From positions 79,763,001 through 79,827,000 of the forward strand of contig CM060831.1 in NCBI GenBank assembly GCA_030762175.1: a stretch of DNA of 64,000 bases, read 5' to 3'. A program made the translations under genes and the position numbers. Shown piece after piece: positions 45,413 to 57,961 of the stretch. Numbering within the stretch: position 1 is the first letter of the stretch; every line of letters starts with the position of its first letter. The notes beneath the pieces were generated by a model. That model did not search any database. It worked only from the letters and a program-made list of their open reading frames with translations, and was not told the origin of the DNA. The stretch comes from Metallyticus violacea. Lineage: Eukaryota; Arthropoda; Insecta; Mantodea; Metallyticidae.

Positions 45413-46110
45413 TAAGAAGCACGCTGCCGGCAGGGCAACACATGCAACATTAACGTGCGATGTTGTCTTCTTAATGCCTGCTACTTTACACAGATGGCGT
45501 AAACAGACGCACACATTTGTATTGCAAAGACGCCCGCGTGTGCTTGGACATTTGCCTTGCCTTCTTATTACAATCAGCCAAACGCGAGAGGCTTAACAAA
45601 GCCCAGTCACCCTAAGCTCGAACGCTAACCATTCAGCAAAAGAAACGAGTAAGAAACGTGCTGCCGGCAAGGCAACGCATGCAACATTGACTTTCGTCGT
45701 TGTCCTCTTAATGCCCGCTGCCTTATAGAGATGGCGTAAGCAGACACACGCATTTGTATTGCAAAGACGCCCGTGTGTGCTTGGACATTTGCCTTGCTTT
45801 CTTATTACAATTAGCCAAACGCGATGCTTAACAAATTAGCAACGTAACAATTATGCTGTCAAAGATTGTGCAGGTTCAGATCTGCATATGCAAAACTCTC
45901 ATATTAAACATCCTCGTGAGTAGTACTGCAAGTATTTGGATAAGTCGCCCTTTTATACGTTCTAATAACGAACGACGCCTTATATTGCCCAGAAAGTCCT
46001 AGAGCGTAAGTTACACGACTGATGAAAGAGAGTAACGCAGGCAAGGCATAAATCACGATTGTCGCCCGAAAACGTTGGTAGCTCTTGCAAACATAAAGCT
46101 TTAACCTTAC

Positions 46111-46297
46111 CCGCAATGTTGGTAGTGGTTTTTTACGTTGGGATTGAAGTCATCCTTGTGCTTTTCCCGCTAACTTCCTTATGTGAGCAAACACCGACCA
46201 TTTCACGCAAAGCAGCCCTTCGGTGAATAGACACATCACCCAGCTGGTTTTCAAAACGCCACTTCTTCACTGTATTATAATTATGAAAAACAGCCAT
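46111..46297 (-). pseudogene. Exon-like block in right arm, unit 3
   Basis: ATG 46297-46295, donor gcgg|gtaagg. Reads MAVFHNYNTVKKWRFENQLG then DVSIHRRAALREMVGVCSHK, continuing to a stop before the donor. A deletion around HRR brings the two reading frames of the other copies together, so this copy reads furthest. Confidence 0.45.
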
Positions 46298-46455
46298 ATT
46301 GCAGTAAACACTAGAGCTGAACGCCAAGACGTACCGCCAGGCTGCGCTGTGAATTGCAGCTATCAACGAACTTAGAAGGCAGTATTTTGAGTCGCAAAAT
46401 GATCCAATTTCCCGCTTCTGAGCCCCAGGTGCTGCAATCTATAATTACTTCTGCT

Positions 46456-47831
46456 TTATACAGATTAAGCGATTCAGTTATTAAAAGGTCATTAGAAATC
46501 TTATCGTAATCTTATTTGTTATTTTAGGCATGGCAAGTTGCAGATAGCAGAACGACTTGTTCTATAATGTTGCAGATTGTCGCTCTTATAGAAGAAAATA
46601 GAAAGCAGTGGATATGAATAAGTCTTCTGTACTCGAACCAAAACACAAATACACATGTAATGAAAACTACATATTAAAGATATAATAAGCATGGTGTATA
46701 TGTTATAATAGATGTTGACGTAAAAGGAGATGGCGACCACTTTAAAGATGCATTCATAAAAAATTACCCGTGTATAAAAAGCATTTCATATATTGCAGCT
46801 GGAGGGAAGAAGAAAATGTTGATCCTTAATTCTATGGTGAAATTAAGGAAAACGTTCGGGAATACGCGCTATGCAATGCAGTACTCCCCATCTATGTTAA
46901 ACACAGGGATAATAAACTATGTAGATCTGACATAAAGCTTGATTAGAGTCTATGTTTGGTTCGCCTGAACTGCCAGAGAATGTTCTTGAAAATCCGAAGC
47001 CAATCACAATCATGAGATTCTTCAAATTTACGAAATTGTAGTGGTGAGCAGTCAATAGGAAAGCACAAAGTAAAGGGAGCCCCCCTTGAAAAAAATTGCC
47101 AAAAATTTTGAAAATAATATTGCCTGCTACACATTTTCTGGTGAGTTTCCTCCATGTTCTCAGTAGAACGTCTTGTCTCTTGAATCAAACTGCAAGAAGT
47201 ACAACATACTCCCCCAGTTATCATTCTCCTTCCCTCTCCTTTCCAGGTCTATTTTTATCTCTTTGGGATAAATGAAAACGACAGTGTCTGTGATTGATAT
47301 CATAATTTAAACTTTTCTTCACGGAAAAGAATTTTCTTTATTTCAATATAAAGCTTTTCTAATATAATTTTCGTTTTCTTTCCCATTTCCGGTCATTTCT
47401 GAATGTTTAAGTACTTAACTAGAAGATATTTTATATGTAATTACATATGTTTATATAAGACCATAAACCTTGCCTATATTCCGCTAGGAAATTGCCGTTT
47501 GTATCTACTAATGGAAACCGACTGACAGTTCTCGTTATTTTCCGCTGACGCAGACAATTACACTTGCCTAGGTGTGTTTATCATACCAACTATTTCGTAA
47601 GAGGAGAGAACTATACTTTCTATGTGTATTTGTATACTGAGCAAAGAATGAGATATACGCTAAACAAAGAGTTTGTTTGTGGTTCTTATGTGCAAAAGAA
47701 ATCGTGCAAAAATTCCAAAGTACCATCTCCAAAGAGAAGTGCAATACGGATGGATGAGCAAAGTTCGAACCCACTGTGTTTTCACTGACAAGAAGCCGGT
47801 TTTTAACTGAGAAAAAAAAAAAAAAAAAAAA

Positions 47832-47886
<55 letters not shown>

Positions 47887-48770
47887 GGCAGTTACTCCTA
47901 GAAAGTCTTTAACGCTATTAGCTAAGAAAATTGTATCTGTTAGCAAAATACAAATAAATGTATTGAGAATTACATTCACTTAAAACTCTAAAATTGCATG
48001 CAAATATGCACTTACACATGACCTTGAAAGTCTGCGAACTTGCTCATAACATCAGATCTCATGAAAACCAAAAACGTTAACGTTATAAGATGAAATATTT
48101 ACAGCTTTAGATTTAACAACAAACATCAAAATGTCTTAGTTATTTCCAGTAACTCAGTTTATAAAGCTTTGTGGACCAGTAATCTTTTTCTTGTTTAAAT
48201 GGCCGAACTTTGTCCTTCTGTCCGTAAAAATAAACATGCGCGTAGAAACCATTCCTTTCTACCCCCATTGTAATCAGATAACAAGCTAGGACTTGAACTT
48301 TTTGCTAATCTAATTTAGCTCAGATCCTCTTTTGCGAGAATATTCGCCAATTTGTTGTACAATTCACCTTGCCTACCGCTTGCTGCATCCACACATTTAA
48401 TAGCAGTATCAAAGTTTCCTTAGGTTTGCAGTTGCTGGATTCTGCTGCAAACAATATAATTGTTTGATTTTATATATGCAAGGTTTTATTTAAATTGACA
48501 TGTTCCGCATGTGCAAGTCAACTACCTTAAACACTAAATTTATTCCATGGTATTACTGCTGCAATAAACACTTCTCAAATCTCCTGGTTAAAATACTCTT
48601 TTACCCAGGAATGTCTGTATTTCTTCTGTAGGCATTTTGTTTTGTGGCTTATCTGTCTATAAAGTTGAATCACTTGAAATTCTTTGTAACAACTAACATA
48701 GAAAGTATAAATATAAGTAGAGCTCTCTAAGAGGCTATTATAGAATAATTCAAGCTAAGAGGAAAGAAGT
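46456..48770. other. AT-rich, no recognised gene; microsatellite
   Basis: Contains A-run plus (AAT)n at 47811-47887. Open frames at 46943-47224 (-) and 47564-47788 (+) have no recognisable motif. Confidence 0.5.
47811..47887. repeat. Poly-A followed by (AAT)n microsatellite
   Basis: About 20 A then about 18 AAT units. It could be the expanded tail of a retroposed element, but no body is recognisable upstream. Confidence 0.95.
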
Positions 48771-49283
48771 ATAGGCACCCATCTTGCAGTAACCTTATTC
48801 AAGTTTAAATGTTCATGAATAATTCGAAGGACTGTTGTTTCAGAAAGACCCAACCTTGCTGCTATTTCTGTAACTTTGAGCCGCCGGTCTTCCATAATTT
48901 CTCTTCCACAAGAGTGATGTTTTCATGAGTGAGCACCTCCAAGAGCCGATCTGCACGCTCTTCGTCTTCAATGCTTTCTCGACCCATTCGAGAAAGCTTG
49001 ACCCATTATTTTACGAGGGGGGTATTTTATGAGGGGGGTACTTCCCCGTCCAACTGCTGTTTAATTTCATTTGAAGTCCTTGTTGGAAGAACTTAATAAC
49101 AGCACGAGCTCCATTTTGAACATGTCACAATCTTCTACACATAGCCTTCTTTATGCAACTATATCTGAACACAGTTACAGCTGCAATTATTTACTTAACA
49201 TATAAAGTATGACACCAGATAAGGTTTTTATGAAGACGATAATCTTTATCGGCTAGGGCCGCAAACTTATGGACCTACCCTCG
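48771..49283 (-). mobile_element. mariner family 2, copy 2 (3'-truncated)
   Basis: Minus-strand 5' half. Terminus cgagggtaggtccataag at 49283, followed by TA (49284-49285). The untranslated leader closely matches 12781-12966. The transposase starts at 49114 and runs through GRESIEDEE-type and HEHLNLNKV-type helix-turn-helix sequence to the equivalent of RWVP, where homology stops at 48771. A gggggta-rich insertion lies near 49015-49045. The copy is pseudogenic. Confidence 0.9.
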
Positions 49284-49285
49284 TA

Positions 49286-50499
49286 TGTGCGTGCAGCAGT
49301 TCAAATTGTTGCTTAATTATACTGAGGTAACCAAGATATGTTTGTAGTTCTCTGCATAGTTTATAATACGCATCCTAGTTTCCGCTATATTTTTCTGTTG
49401 GATGAACCCACTCTGATGTCTCACAGCTCTTTTCCGCTTTTTCTCACTAGCATTGCGTCAAACAGACTACTGACGTATGGACAGACAAAACTCAACGTAA
49501 TACTACGTTTGAGTGGAATGACCGCTACTCTTTACTCACGCGTCACGCATTCATTTTCTTAAGGAAGCCTTTAATAGACCGACGAGTCTCCGCTTCCGTT
49601 TCCTTATTTTTACCCTTTACTGGTCGGTTCACATATGACTCACATAAAGGCCTGTTTGTCGTGTTTCTATCGTTTAACTTGGTTTTTTCGTACAGGTTTT
49701 CTTTAAATGTTTGTGCAGTAGTATTTCTAAACTATGACGACTAAACAAATGTAAATAACGTTCAATCAATAGAATTGCTAAATTAGTATAATCTTGCTTT
49801 TCTTTTTCTAGTACTTCATGAAATCTTGAATTGTATAATGTCGACAGCAGTGTTAAATTCACAGACGAATTGAAGAAAAGATATTTTTGTTTTTGCTGTG
49901 GTCGTGTGGAGTGGGAAGCAAAGAGCATGAAGTGTACCCAGGCACATGCGTTCCTATAACCAATAAGAGAAATGCAGATTTGAAATCCACATGAACTCAA
50001 AATAACATCAAAGAATGTATACGGCACACACAGTTCCTCGGAAAAATTTAGGAAATATTTTGTGAAACCCAATTTTAGAATTGGGTTTCAGAAGTTCAGA
50101 AAGATGCATGTGCTGCAGTGGGCAAACTTGCTGTCATTACTATTGCAAGCAAAATAGCTCAAGTTAATGGAATGCTCTTTTAAATTACAAAAAGAAATGT
50201 TTCATGACTGAGCAGAAACTAAAATAATATCAAGTGTTAGTACGGAAAGAGAGCTTATTATTAATTCAATGTTAGTTCCTCATTCAGTGCAGGGAATATT
50301 GAAGTCTTTGCACGACATTTCATTCTGTGTGTATCTACAGACACTAGTAATCCAGTATTTCGATTATGAAAGTGATGGACTTCAAATAAAGCTATTGAAA
50401 GTGCAAAGTAAACAAATAAAACAGAAGATACAATTGCTGCATTTTTGAATTAATGAATAATTATGGCATTCGGAATAAGTGTTTAATACGGAGTGAGCC
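49286..50499. other. No recognised feature
   Basis: A 132-codon minus frame (49674-50072) has no recognisable family and no promoter or splice support. A short palindrome cccaattttagaattggg lies at 50069-50086. Confidence 0.4.
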
Positions 50500-50895
50500 A
50501 TCATTCACGCAACCGGTTTCGCGGCGTGCGGCCGGCCGGCGAGGCTGACTGCTATGTCGGCGGTGCGGCTGACAGAAAGTCCGCAGTAAATATAGTACGG
50601 TTTGTCGCGTAAGTTATTTCTAACATACATAACAAAAACACTTAGAAAGAAAAATAAATTGCTCACGTATATTAAACAAGGAACAGCCTCCCTTCGCTGT
50701 TCAAGCATTTCTGACACCTGCTTAGGAAATTGCTCATTACACTCTGTAGTTTCCTCTGAGAAATGGCAGTAATTTCTTGACGAATGCTAGTTTTAAGTCC
50801 ATCTAAAGTGTGGATTTGTTTTGTATACTTTCTCTTTTAATGCTCCCTAGAGATAAAAATCGCAGGGGCTTAAATCGGGGGAATCAAGATAGAGT
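50500..50895 (-). mobile_element. Tc1/mariner relative, transposase C-terminal fragment
   Basis: Minus strand, 50890 to 50672: PPDLSPCDFYL, a TAG in place of Trp, GALKEKVYKTNP, a one-base frameshift, LDGLKTSIRQEITAIS, SNFLSRCQKCLNSEGRLF, stop at 50674-50672. PCDFYLWG-type text carries the last catalytic acidic residue. The 3' non-coding part (50671-50500) with ataacttacgcgac and cgaaaccggttgcg resembles the 3' end of the element at 62.3-63.1 kb, so both belong to one family. Confidence 0.8.
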
Positions 50896-51519
50896 TATTG
50901 ATAACTGTATCTTGAAACATGCGAATTTCCTGTAATTTAGGTGGAACAGAACACTTAACTAATCCTGTATATAAATTTTGCTAAGGATACTCAATTATTT
51001 TTATTTTCTATACAGTTTGAGTGGAGTTTCTCAAACAGTTTTATAGGTTTGTCAAGGTTAAGTATCTTCAGCTGTAACTTTCATAATTTGTAGCAATTTC
51101 TATGTGTATTAAAATGTTTCCAGCTCTAAAACAATTCTTGATTGTCTCGGGGCAAATAACCAGCTGCAATGAAGAAATTCTTAAAAATTATATAGCTCTT
51201 CTTTGCAATTCTTGCCCACAATGCCAACGTGAAAAGCTATTCGCTTTAATTCAAATGCAGTGGTCTAGGGAGAGAAGTAGTCTTGCTGTGGAGATAACGA
51301 AGGAGCTTGCTATAGAAAAGTACAAATTTTATCATTTTAGTGTAGAATTTCATTTGTATTTGCTAAAACAAATGCTGACATTTTAAAGAAAAAACAAGTA
51401 ATATTCATGGGCTGTCTAACAGAAGTTCCCCCACTATTAGAACATGGAGTGAATGGAATTTGATTTAAGAGTAAAGTTAATCGTAGTTTTTATGCATTTA
51501 TATGTGCTCACTCGTGTTA
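50896..51519. other. No recognised gene
   Basis: A 94-codon frame (51102-51386) contains NYIALLCNSCPQCQREKLFA and a charged helix-like end. I cannot assign it and see no supporting splice sites. Confidence 0.4.
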
Positions 51520-52904
51520 GGCCCCATTCACAATGAAAATTAAACGTAAACATAATAAACTTTAACGTAGTAGTATGTAGGCATTTTTTAATGAAATACG
51601 CAACATACGTATTAGCCAGTCAATAATAAGAATAAGCGAAGATCAACTAACAGCTGATTGAAAATGGCTGCTTCTGAGCAGACAGCGGTAGCGTTTATGC
51701 ATATGCAAAGTGCAGTAACTAATTTGTTTGGAGTAACATGAGCAAGGATAGCTTTCTTATAATGAAATTAATCTTTTGTACATTGACGTCATTATTCCTA
51801 CAGAGTCGCTGATCTTCAGCTCTCGCTACCATTTAACATGCCCTTACACGGAGTACGGAAATTAAGTGCAACTCTTGCTACTAGCTGCTGCAAGTCCCGA
51901 GCGACAGCGGAGAGAGCCGAACTACTGTGCGTGGCCGCAGTGTTAATGTTGCGTGTATTATTTTTTGTTACATATAATGTAACCTATGCATTGTCCTCCG
52001 TAACTTTTAAATATAAATTAACAGGGAATTGTTGGGCGGGTAAACTATTGTAACGATGGTAAATCTGCTCTTATTAGAATTCGCAATTAATTCATATATA
52101 CTAACGCTAACCTCGGATAAATCCTAGAAACCGGTGGACCCAAAGGTTTTTCGTAAATATAAATTGATAGGGGCGGGCAAATCACTGTAATAGTGGCAAA
52201 TCTTCTTTGATTGCAGCAGGAAAAAGAATCACAAACATAATTACACACACACATACACACATTTATGTGTGTCTATATATATTATGTATAATATAAATGA
52301 AAAATAAAAATAAAGTAACACTATTAACAATGTAACAAATTAACAGTAATAATAAAAGTAGATAAGGATAAAACACTGAGAAAAAGTCACACTTGAAATT
52401 GCTATATTTCGAACTACTGCGAGTTCTTCAATGGCAAGAAGCTAGACCAAGCTTCGAAATATAGCAATTTCAAGTGTGATTTTTCTCGGTGTTTTATCCT
52501 TATCTACTTTTATTATTACTGTTAATTTATATATAATACGCTATATATATAGCGCATTATCGCTTTAAAGCCTTATTATCTAGCTATCTGTGGAAGTCAC
52601 TACCTTCGGCACTCTCCGCCGTAGCTCGGGACTTGCAGCAACAAGCAGTAAGAATTGCATTTAATTTCCGTTCTCCGTGTATGGATAAATTCTATCACAG
52701 AGCTCTACAAACAGAGCAGCTGTGATCTGAATTCTTAAGTTTAAGTCACACGTAGACGCAATACCTTGGATCTTGCAAACGTCTAAATTTACGTCTAATT
52801 TTTATGTTTATGTGATTCGTTGTGAATGGTTCCATTACAATACTTAGCATCTAACTTTTATATTTAAGTTTACGTTACGTTTAATTTTCATTGTGAATAG
52901 GACC
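51520..52904. mobile_element. TA-flanked foldback/MITE-type element with long inverted ends
   Basis: Left end ggccccattcacaatgaaaa and right end, reverse-complemented, ggtcctattcacaatgaaaa, both continuing ttaaacgtaa; flanking TA at 51518-51519 and 52905-52906. Homology between arms resumes internally (acacggagtacggaaattaa at 51846 with its inverted partner near 52675; gctgcaagtcccgag with ctcgggacttgcagc). No transposase remains. A second palindrome (52334-52528) is nested in it, next to a CA/TG-rich microsatellite (52240-52272). Confidence 0.8.
52334..52528. repeat. Nested palindrome with degenerate hammerhead-like centre
   Basis: Arms of about 80 bp (aaattaacagtaataataaa… and its inverse) meet in a centre holding stem-loops followed by cgaaatatagc on each strand. 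On the minus strand UUGAAGA, a 3-5 bp hairpin, GAAA, then AUAU-A resembles a hammerhead with the C3 position changed to U. The layout parallels 29143-29379. Confidence 0.7.
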
Positions 52905-53022
52905 TAATAATAATTCAGGTATCAGAACATGTTTATTAAGCATTTCACTTAATTTTAATTGATTGAACAAATTCTCTCATTGTAGAATTTGTATGTAAGA
53001 TGTTAAGGGGTTCTTGTTGTTG

Positions 53023-53291
53023 ATTTGTTTTATTTACGGACGCTCTTTAACAGCTCAGGTCATCAGCGTCCCATTCAAATCAGGGCGTGAAATGGCCTAC
53101 AAATTTTGCTCATAGGCCTCTTCTTTCAGACTTGAGCTTCTTTTTCGTGCCGTAAATGTACGACACGGGACCCCGGTTTTACTTCCTTTCCGAAGAAACG
53201 ACCGAAAAAATCCACAGATCCTGGATGTGGTTGAACTTGGTAGATCTTGGGTCTATGAGGCAAGTATGATTACCACTGCACCACCAGGTTC
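53023..53291 (-). mobile_element. SINE family B (copy 3)
   Basis: Reverse copy, full length: ggacgctctttaacagctca, gggcgtgaaatggcc, gtgccgtaaatgtacgacac, and head ccactgcaccaccagg. The B-box region is degraded. Confidence 0.9.
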
Positions 53292-54294
53292 AACATTTAG
53301 GGGTTCGAAAAGTCCGATTGACAAGATATTCTCATTTTTAAAGTTTCAACATATGATAGCCCTGGTTCAAGCAGTGCAACTGGACAACGTCTACTTGACT
53401 ATAGTTTTAGAAAAAGAATTAAATTACCAGTGTTTTAAGACACTCTCTCACACAAATTCTTCGCTAATTCCATGTCATATTTATCAGTTCTTTCGCCTAC
53501 TTAACACCGGTAGTCTAGAGTAAGTCCGATGCGTATGGGTTTTTGTATGTTGGTGCTAGATCGTGATGCGTTACGTAATGTTCCAAACATCTTATGCGGA
53601 GTTAATAAAATGTTACATAAACGATAACACGTGGTAAATGAATTAATCTGTTGTTATTAAAATGAACAAACTTATTCCTTATTGAAAACCCGGCTTCTGT
53701 ACTAAAGTATGAAGAAAATGTCGAAATAAAAGAAACAAATAGGTAAATAGGAGGAGAAAAACAACTTTCATTAGTACTTGATTAAAGCGCGATTAATTGT
53801 AAAACACTGGGCTTGCGTTTACTATTTATTAATTGGTGGAAACGTAAGGGTATTAAACACTTGGGTGACCAATTTAAAAGATTGCGGAACATACAGTTTA
53901 CTTGCATGTTCTATTAAAATTGTAAAAGTTGCAGCATACAGACTTTTAGGTCAACTTTTCTATTAAAAAGCATAATAAACGAGTCACAAATACAGGTAAA
54001 TATTAAACTAGTGGTAGATAGTTTGTGGTACACAAACAAAGGCATTGAGAGGCCAGAGTGCATCTAAAAATCACCAAATATGCAAAAACTTTTAGATTTA
54101 CTATCTAAAACCACGATACAGAATTAAATCATCATTTGAACAGAGCGATAATGTGAATTTCTGTACAGTAAAATATGTTTATAAAAGCATGCTTAACCGT
54201 CACTAAAGACAGTATTGCAATACAACTGGAACACAGTTCGCTGCTGGACAATAGTCTAAAATTAAAAATGTCACGTTGTACGATCAAATGAGAC
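53292..54294. other. No recognised feature
   Basis: AT-rich; short frames only. Confidence 0.45.
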
Positions 54295-54482
54295 GGTCCT
54301 GGTGGACCCAAGATCACGGTTCAATCCCAATTTTGTCGGGCGTAAAAATTCTAAACACGGCTTCCTTAATAAGGGTCCCATGTCGTAGTTTTACGGCACG
54401 TAAAACAACCTCTTCACCTTTGAATTGAATGGGACGCTGATGACCTCAGATGTGACAGTGTGTCCATAAATAAACAAATGAA
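54295..54482 (+). mobile_element. SINE family B (copy 4, internally deleted)
   Basis: Head ggtcctggtgg then directly acccaagatcacggttcaat, so about 28 bp including the A box are missing. A second deletion removes part of the body. Tail region tgggacgctgatgacctcag and taaataaacaaatg kept. Confidence 0.88.
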
Positions 54483-55725
54483 CAAGAATAAAGATCAAAT
54501 GACGAGCGGAATCTTTATTGGGGTGTTGTTTATTCAGTTGTCTCTCGGTGGTCGACCTGTAAAGTTTGTCTCTATTCCAGACATGTGTTTGTTTTCTAAT
54601 TTCTATTGCCTTATAGCAATTCCCTTATAGCAATTACTGAAAACTAGAATTTTTACTTTTTTTAAAATCATCGTGTAGCGATTTCGGTCACATGACTGGC
54701 CGCCACGATTATTTCCAATTTTATATTGTTCGTGTGTCTGATATGTTCTTTTAATCTTGTAACTGCCCTGTTTCATCTACACCGTGAAACTTGCAACGCT
54801 GACACGTACTTCTTCAGTCTGTTGCTTGCTGGTTTTCAGTAACATTTAATTTTACATTAGCGGACACGCAGATTGCTTGTCAGTAATTAAAATTGTGCAA
54901 ACTATTTTAAATACGACATCTTCACATACTGATTTTATTACAAAATGTTTGTTTTCCAATGCATATTGACTGATCTTAAGTTCTCTCTCTTTGGAGGCTA
55001 TGTTTTTTTCATAGTACCACCACTGACGTTGCTTTTGAGATAGCTCTCCGTTTGAAAAAAGTCCAAATGTCAGGATATGCTTGATTTAAATCTACTAAGT
55101 AAAGCTTCATAAGCGTTTGCTTTACATGGTAAGCTGTTGTAACTTGTTAGTCCACATGGAGGGAAACAGCATTCTCTCAAACGTAACTTTCCACAAGATA
55201 ACACCGACGTTGGTTTACCTACCGAAAAATCTAAAGTGAAACAATTTCCTACTTCTTCAGCACTTAGGTATGGTAATCCGAACAAGTGTCTTGATTGGAT
55301 TGTTTGGGGCAGAGGAGCATTCTTCGGTACGGCTGGCTCTTTGTGCTTACGCCCACCTCCGGAAGGAAGGGAGGTGAGAGAGATACCGTGCGGCAGGATC
55401 CACGAGCGGCCGTAGGCGGGGTTTGTAACATCTTTCCAGATAGAAAACCCCGATGCCGGTGGAACCCCTCAGAAGGTTTCGCGTCCGGGCAGGAACCTTT
55501 CAAAAGCGCAAGTCAACATCACCCCGCGCCAGCCCACCCCGCCCTGGCACTTTCAACTCTGTAACAGAACCAACGGAACGACTTGAAAGAAAACGAGAGA
55601 GCGGAAATTTTGTGGAATGTGTCTATCTCAGCATTCGCCTACGTGATCAGCAGAAACCTGGGGAAAAACCAGGTCTGAATGCGAGTCTGAAATGTACTGC
55701 TTGAGTCACCTCGTTTGGTAATGAC

Positions 55726-55767
<42 letters not shown>

Positions 55768-57961
55768 CTCCGTTTTCAGATTGTTATCTTTGAAAGCTGC
55801 AGTTAAACCTCCTTCTTGCGTCTGTGTCACATGAAATCCACATTATATCCTCCCATATTTTCTTCAAACTATTGTTGAACATTTTACACTTAACATTAAA
55901 AATGTGAAATATGTATTTTGTGATTTTTTTTTTCAGACCGTACACCAATTCGTTTTTATGGGGATGAACGGTAAACAATTGTTTGGGGTATTTTGCAGAA
56001 AAGTGTAATATTTAATTGTTTCACTTTCGCACAAAAATCTTAAGTTCGCAAATGTATCTGAATATTATTATATTACTTATTAATCAGCAAGAAATCTTCA
56101 TTTCAAGTTGTCGTTAATTGCAGTATTGTTTCGACGATAGAAAGAGCAAAGCTAAGAGAGACGGTGTAATCTTTGCCGAAGGGACTTCATATCTGAATAT
56201 TGTAAACGACCCATGTAGCCGGACATTTGACTAGCGGCAATTTGATTATATTAGACGGTGTTTTGAATTTAATTTCAAAGCCTCCATTTGCACATCATAT
56301 CATAGAGTACGGGTTTCATTTTGATTGTTACAATGTTTTATTTTCTAGACTTTCAATCTCATTGGCACGGATTGCGATCATCCTGGCTTTAAAATTATTC
56401 TCTGTACTCTCCATTTAGTTTTCCGTCTGTAGAAACATGCACTTTTTGCAGTTCAAATCCATCTTTCATTAGCAGGCCCTTTCCTCGGTTTATTTCCCTT
56501 CATTGTAAGACTTATTGCATACACGAAGCAATAATACGTTCACCTGTTACGGCCCAAGACCGCAATACTGCCATATTACCATACATAAAGTTGCGTATAA
56601 ATACCGTACGGAGGTTGCAATGTTCAGCCATATGTAGCGTATCTATTGCCAAATGAACTTTATTATGTTGCGTGCACATTATTTGTGATGTACAGTCACA
56701 TTTAAAATTATTTCTTCAAATATGAAAATCTTTGAAATTGGTTCAAATGAAATGAAATAAAAAAATAAAATGCATAGTAAAAGGGTTATTTCCATACATA
56801 TAAATACATATAGTTGAATAAACAACCAACGTGTCTGCCTTGACAATGGAAAGCGGCAACACGACATTTTATAAGCACGCGACGGGATCGCCACCCGAAG
56901 AAAAAATAGTTAATATAATGATCAAGATCTTGGAAATTTAGCATTTATATAAACATTTTATGTGTCTTCAATGTCACTGATTCCTGTTCTTTCAAACAGT
57001 TTTTTACAGTTGTAAAAGTAATGCTGCACCGCTACCCACTATTAAAATAATAACTTGCAACGTCTATCTTTGCCCCTTTGCGAATGTCACTTTTTCCTTT
57101 TGTTGAACTGCTATTAATAACACAGCTCTGGAGGATCCCCACAAAACAGGGAAGTCCTTGAAACACCTCAGAGCTGTTATATAAACAGGTTTTCCTTTGC
57201 ATACAACGTGCGTATTTAGTGTTTGTATTATCCTGTAATTAACAGGTTGGTCTGGAAACAAAAATAATCAGCTGTTATGAATAGTGTGGCCAAACTTTTG
57301 AAAATCCGAGAGGCTCTTTTTGTGAAGTCCAGAGCAGAAATCTTTCTGGAGGCGTTTTATCCGATTTCTATGGCCATCTCTTTTCAATGTTGAGTTATCA
57401 GCACATTCCTCTGATTAGCAATCTCTCCAGCTCCCAACATACAGACATGTGCTTTAAACATATATACCGGAACATGACACTCGTTATGGTTGAAGTAAGG
57501 CGCTGAAGGCAATTAAAGCTGAACCTTATACAGGATGTAAAGCTGGAACACTCTGATGGTATATATGTGACGGACACTATAGTTAAGTTATAAATATAAA
57601 TCTACTGTATGGAGAACAGCAATACTGCACGCGATAAATGGAGGTCCAGATCGATTACTTCTCTTACGTTCACTTTCTTTCCTTTTATTTGTTGATGAGA
57701 AGTATTGTACACCATAGCGGGTTCTACCTCCACCATTGCAACTGTCCCCGATGGCAGGCTGCTTCCAGGGCGCCACCTCGGCCTAGGTGAGTTGTTCTGG
57801 CCTGAATAGGACTCATCTCAGGATCACATCTCCCAAGAATCTGGACAGAGGGACTCAATCGCCACCAGGAAAATAACAGCTCATGCAAGGGCCCCTACCA
57901 GGCCTGGCCTTAACCAGGGAATACGCTCCTGCCCTATGTGATAATCTACGCTGGGACTTGA
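54483..57961. other. Mostly unassigned; GC-rich island and microsatellite inside
   Basis: 55290-55690 is a GC-rich, CpG-containing block (cggccgtaggcggggtttg, ccccgcgccagcccacccc) that could be a promoter/first-exon region. Its 89- and 83-codon frames are not recognisable. An (AAT)n run lies at 55728-55766. 57700-57960 is a further GC-rich patch with a possible donor (cctag|gtgagt). No gene model can be supported. Confidence 0.4.
55728..55766. repeat. (AAT)n microsatellite
   Basis: About 13 perfect AAT units. Confidence 0.95.

Larger units (their letters stand above)
42371..46455. repeat. Long inverted-arm repeat unit 3 of 3
   Basis: Left arm 42371-42960, interior nearly identical to unit 1 over 44033-44995, and right arm about 46050-46455. 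An extra partial duplication at 45601-45740 repeats the 45380-45490 segment (aagctcgaacgctaaccatt…gctgccggc). The array ends near 46455, where the arm hairpin sequence stops. Confidence 0.8.

Noticed and set aside
49674..50072. 132-codon minus-strand frame
   Set aside because: No recognisable motif, no promoter, ribosome context or splice support; AT-rich chance frame is as likely.
57588..57791. Possible exon ending at cctag|gtgagt
   Set aside because: The donor is good, but neither upstream frame has an acceptor or start in register, and the surrounding GC-rich patch looks like a repeat end next to a SINE.
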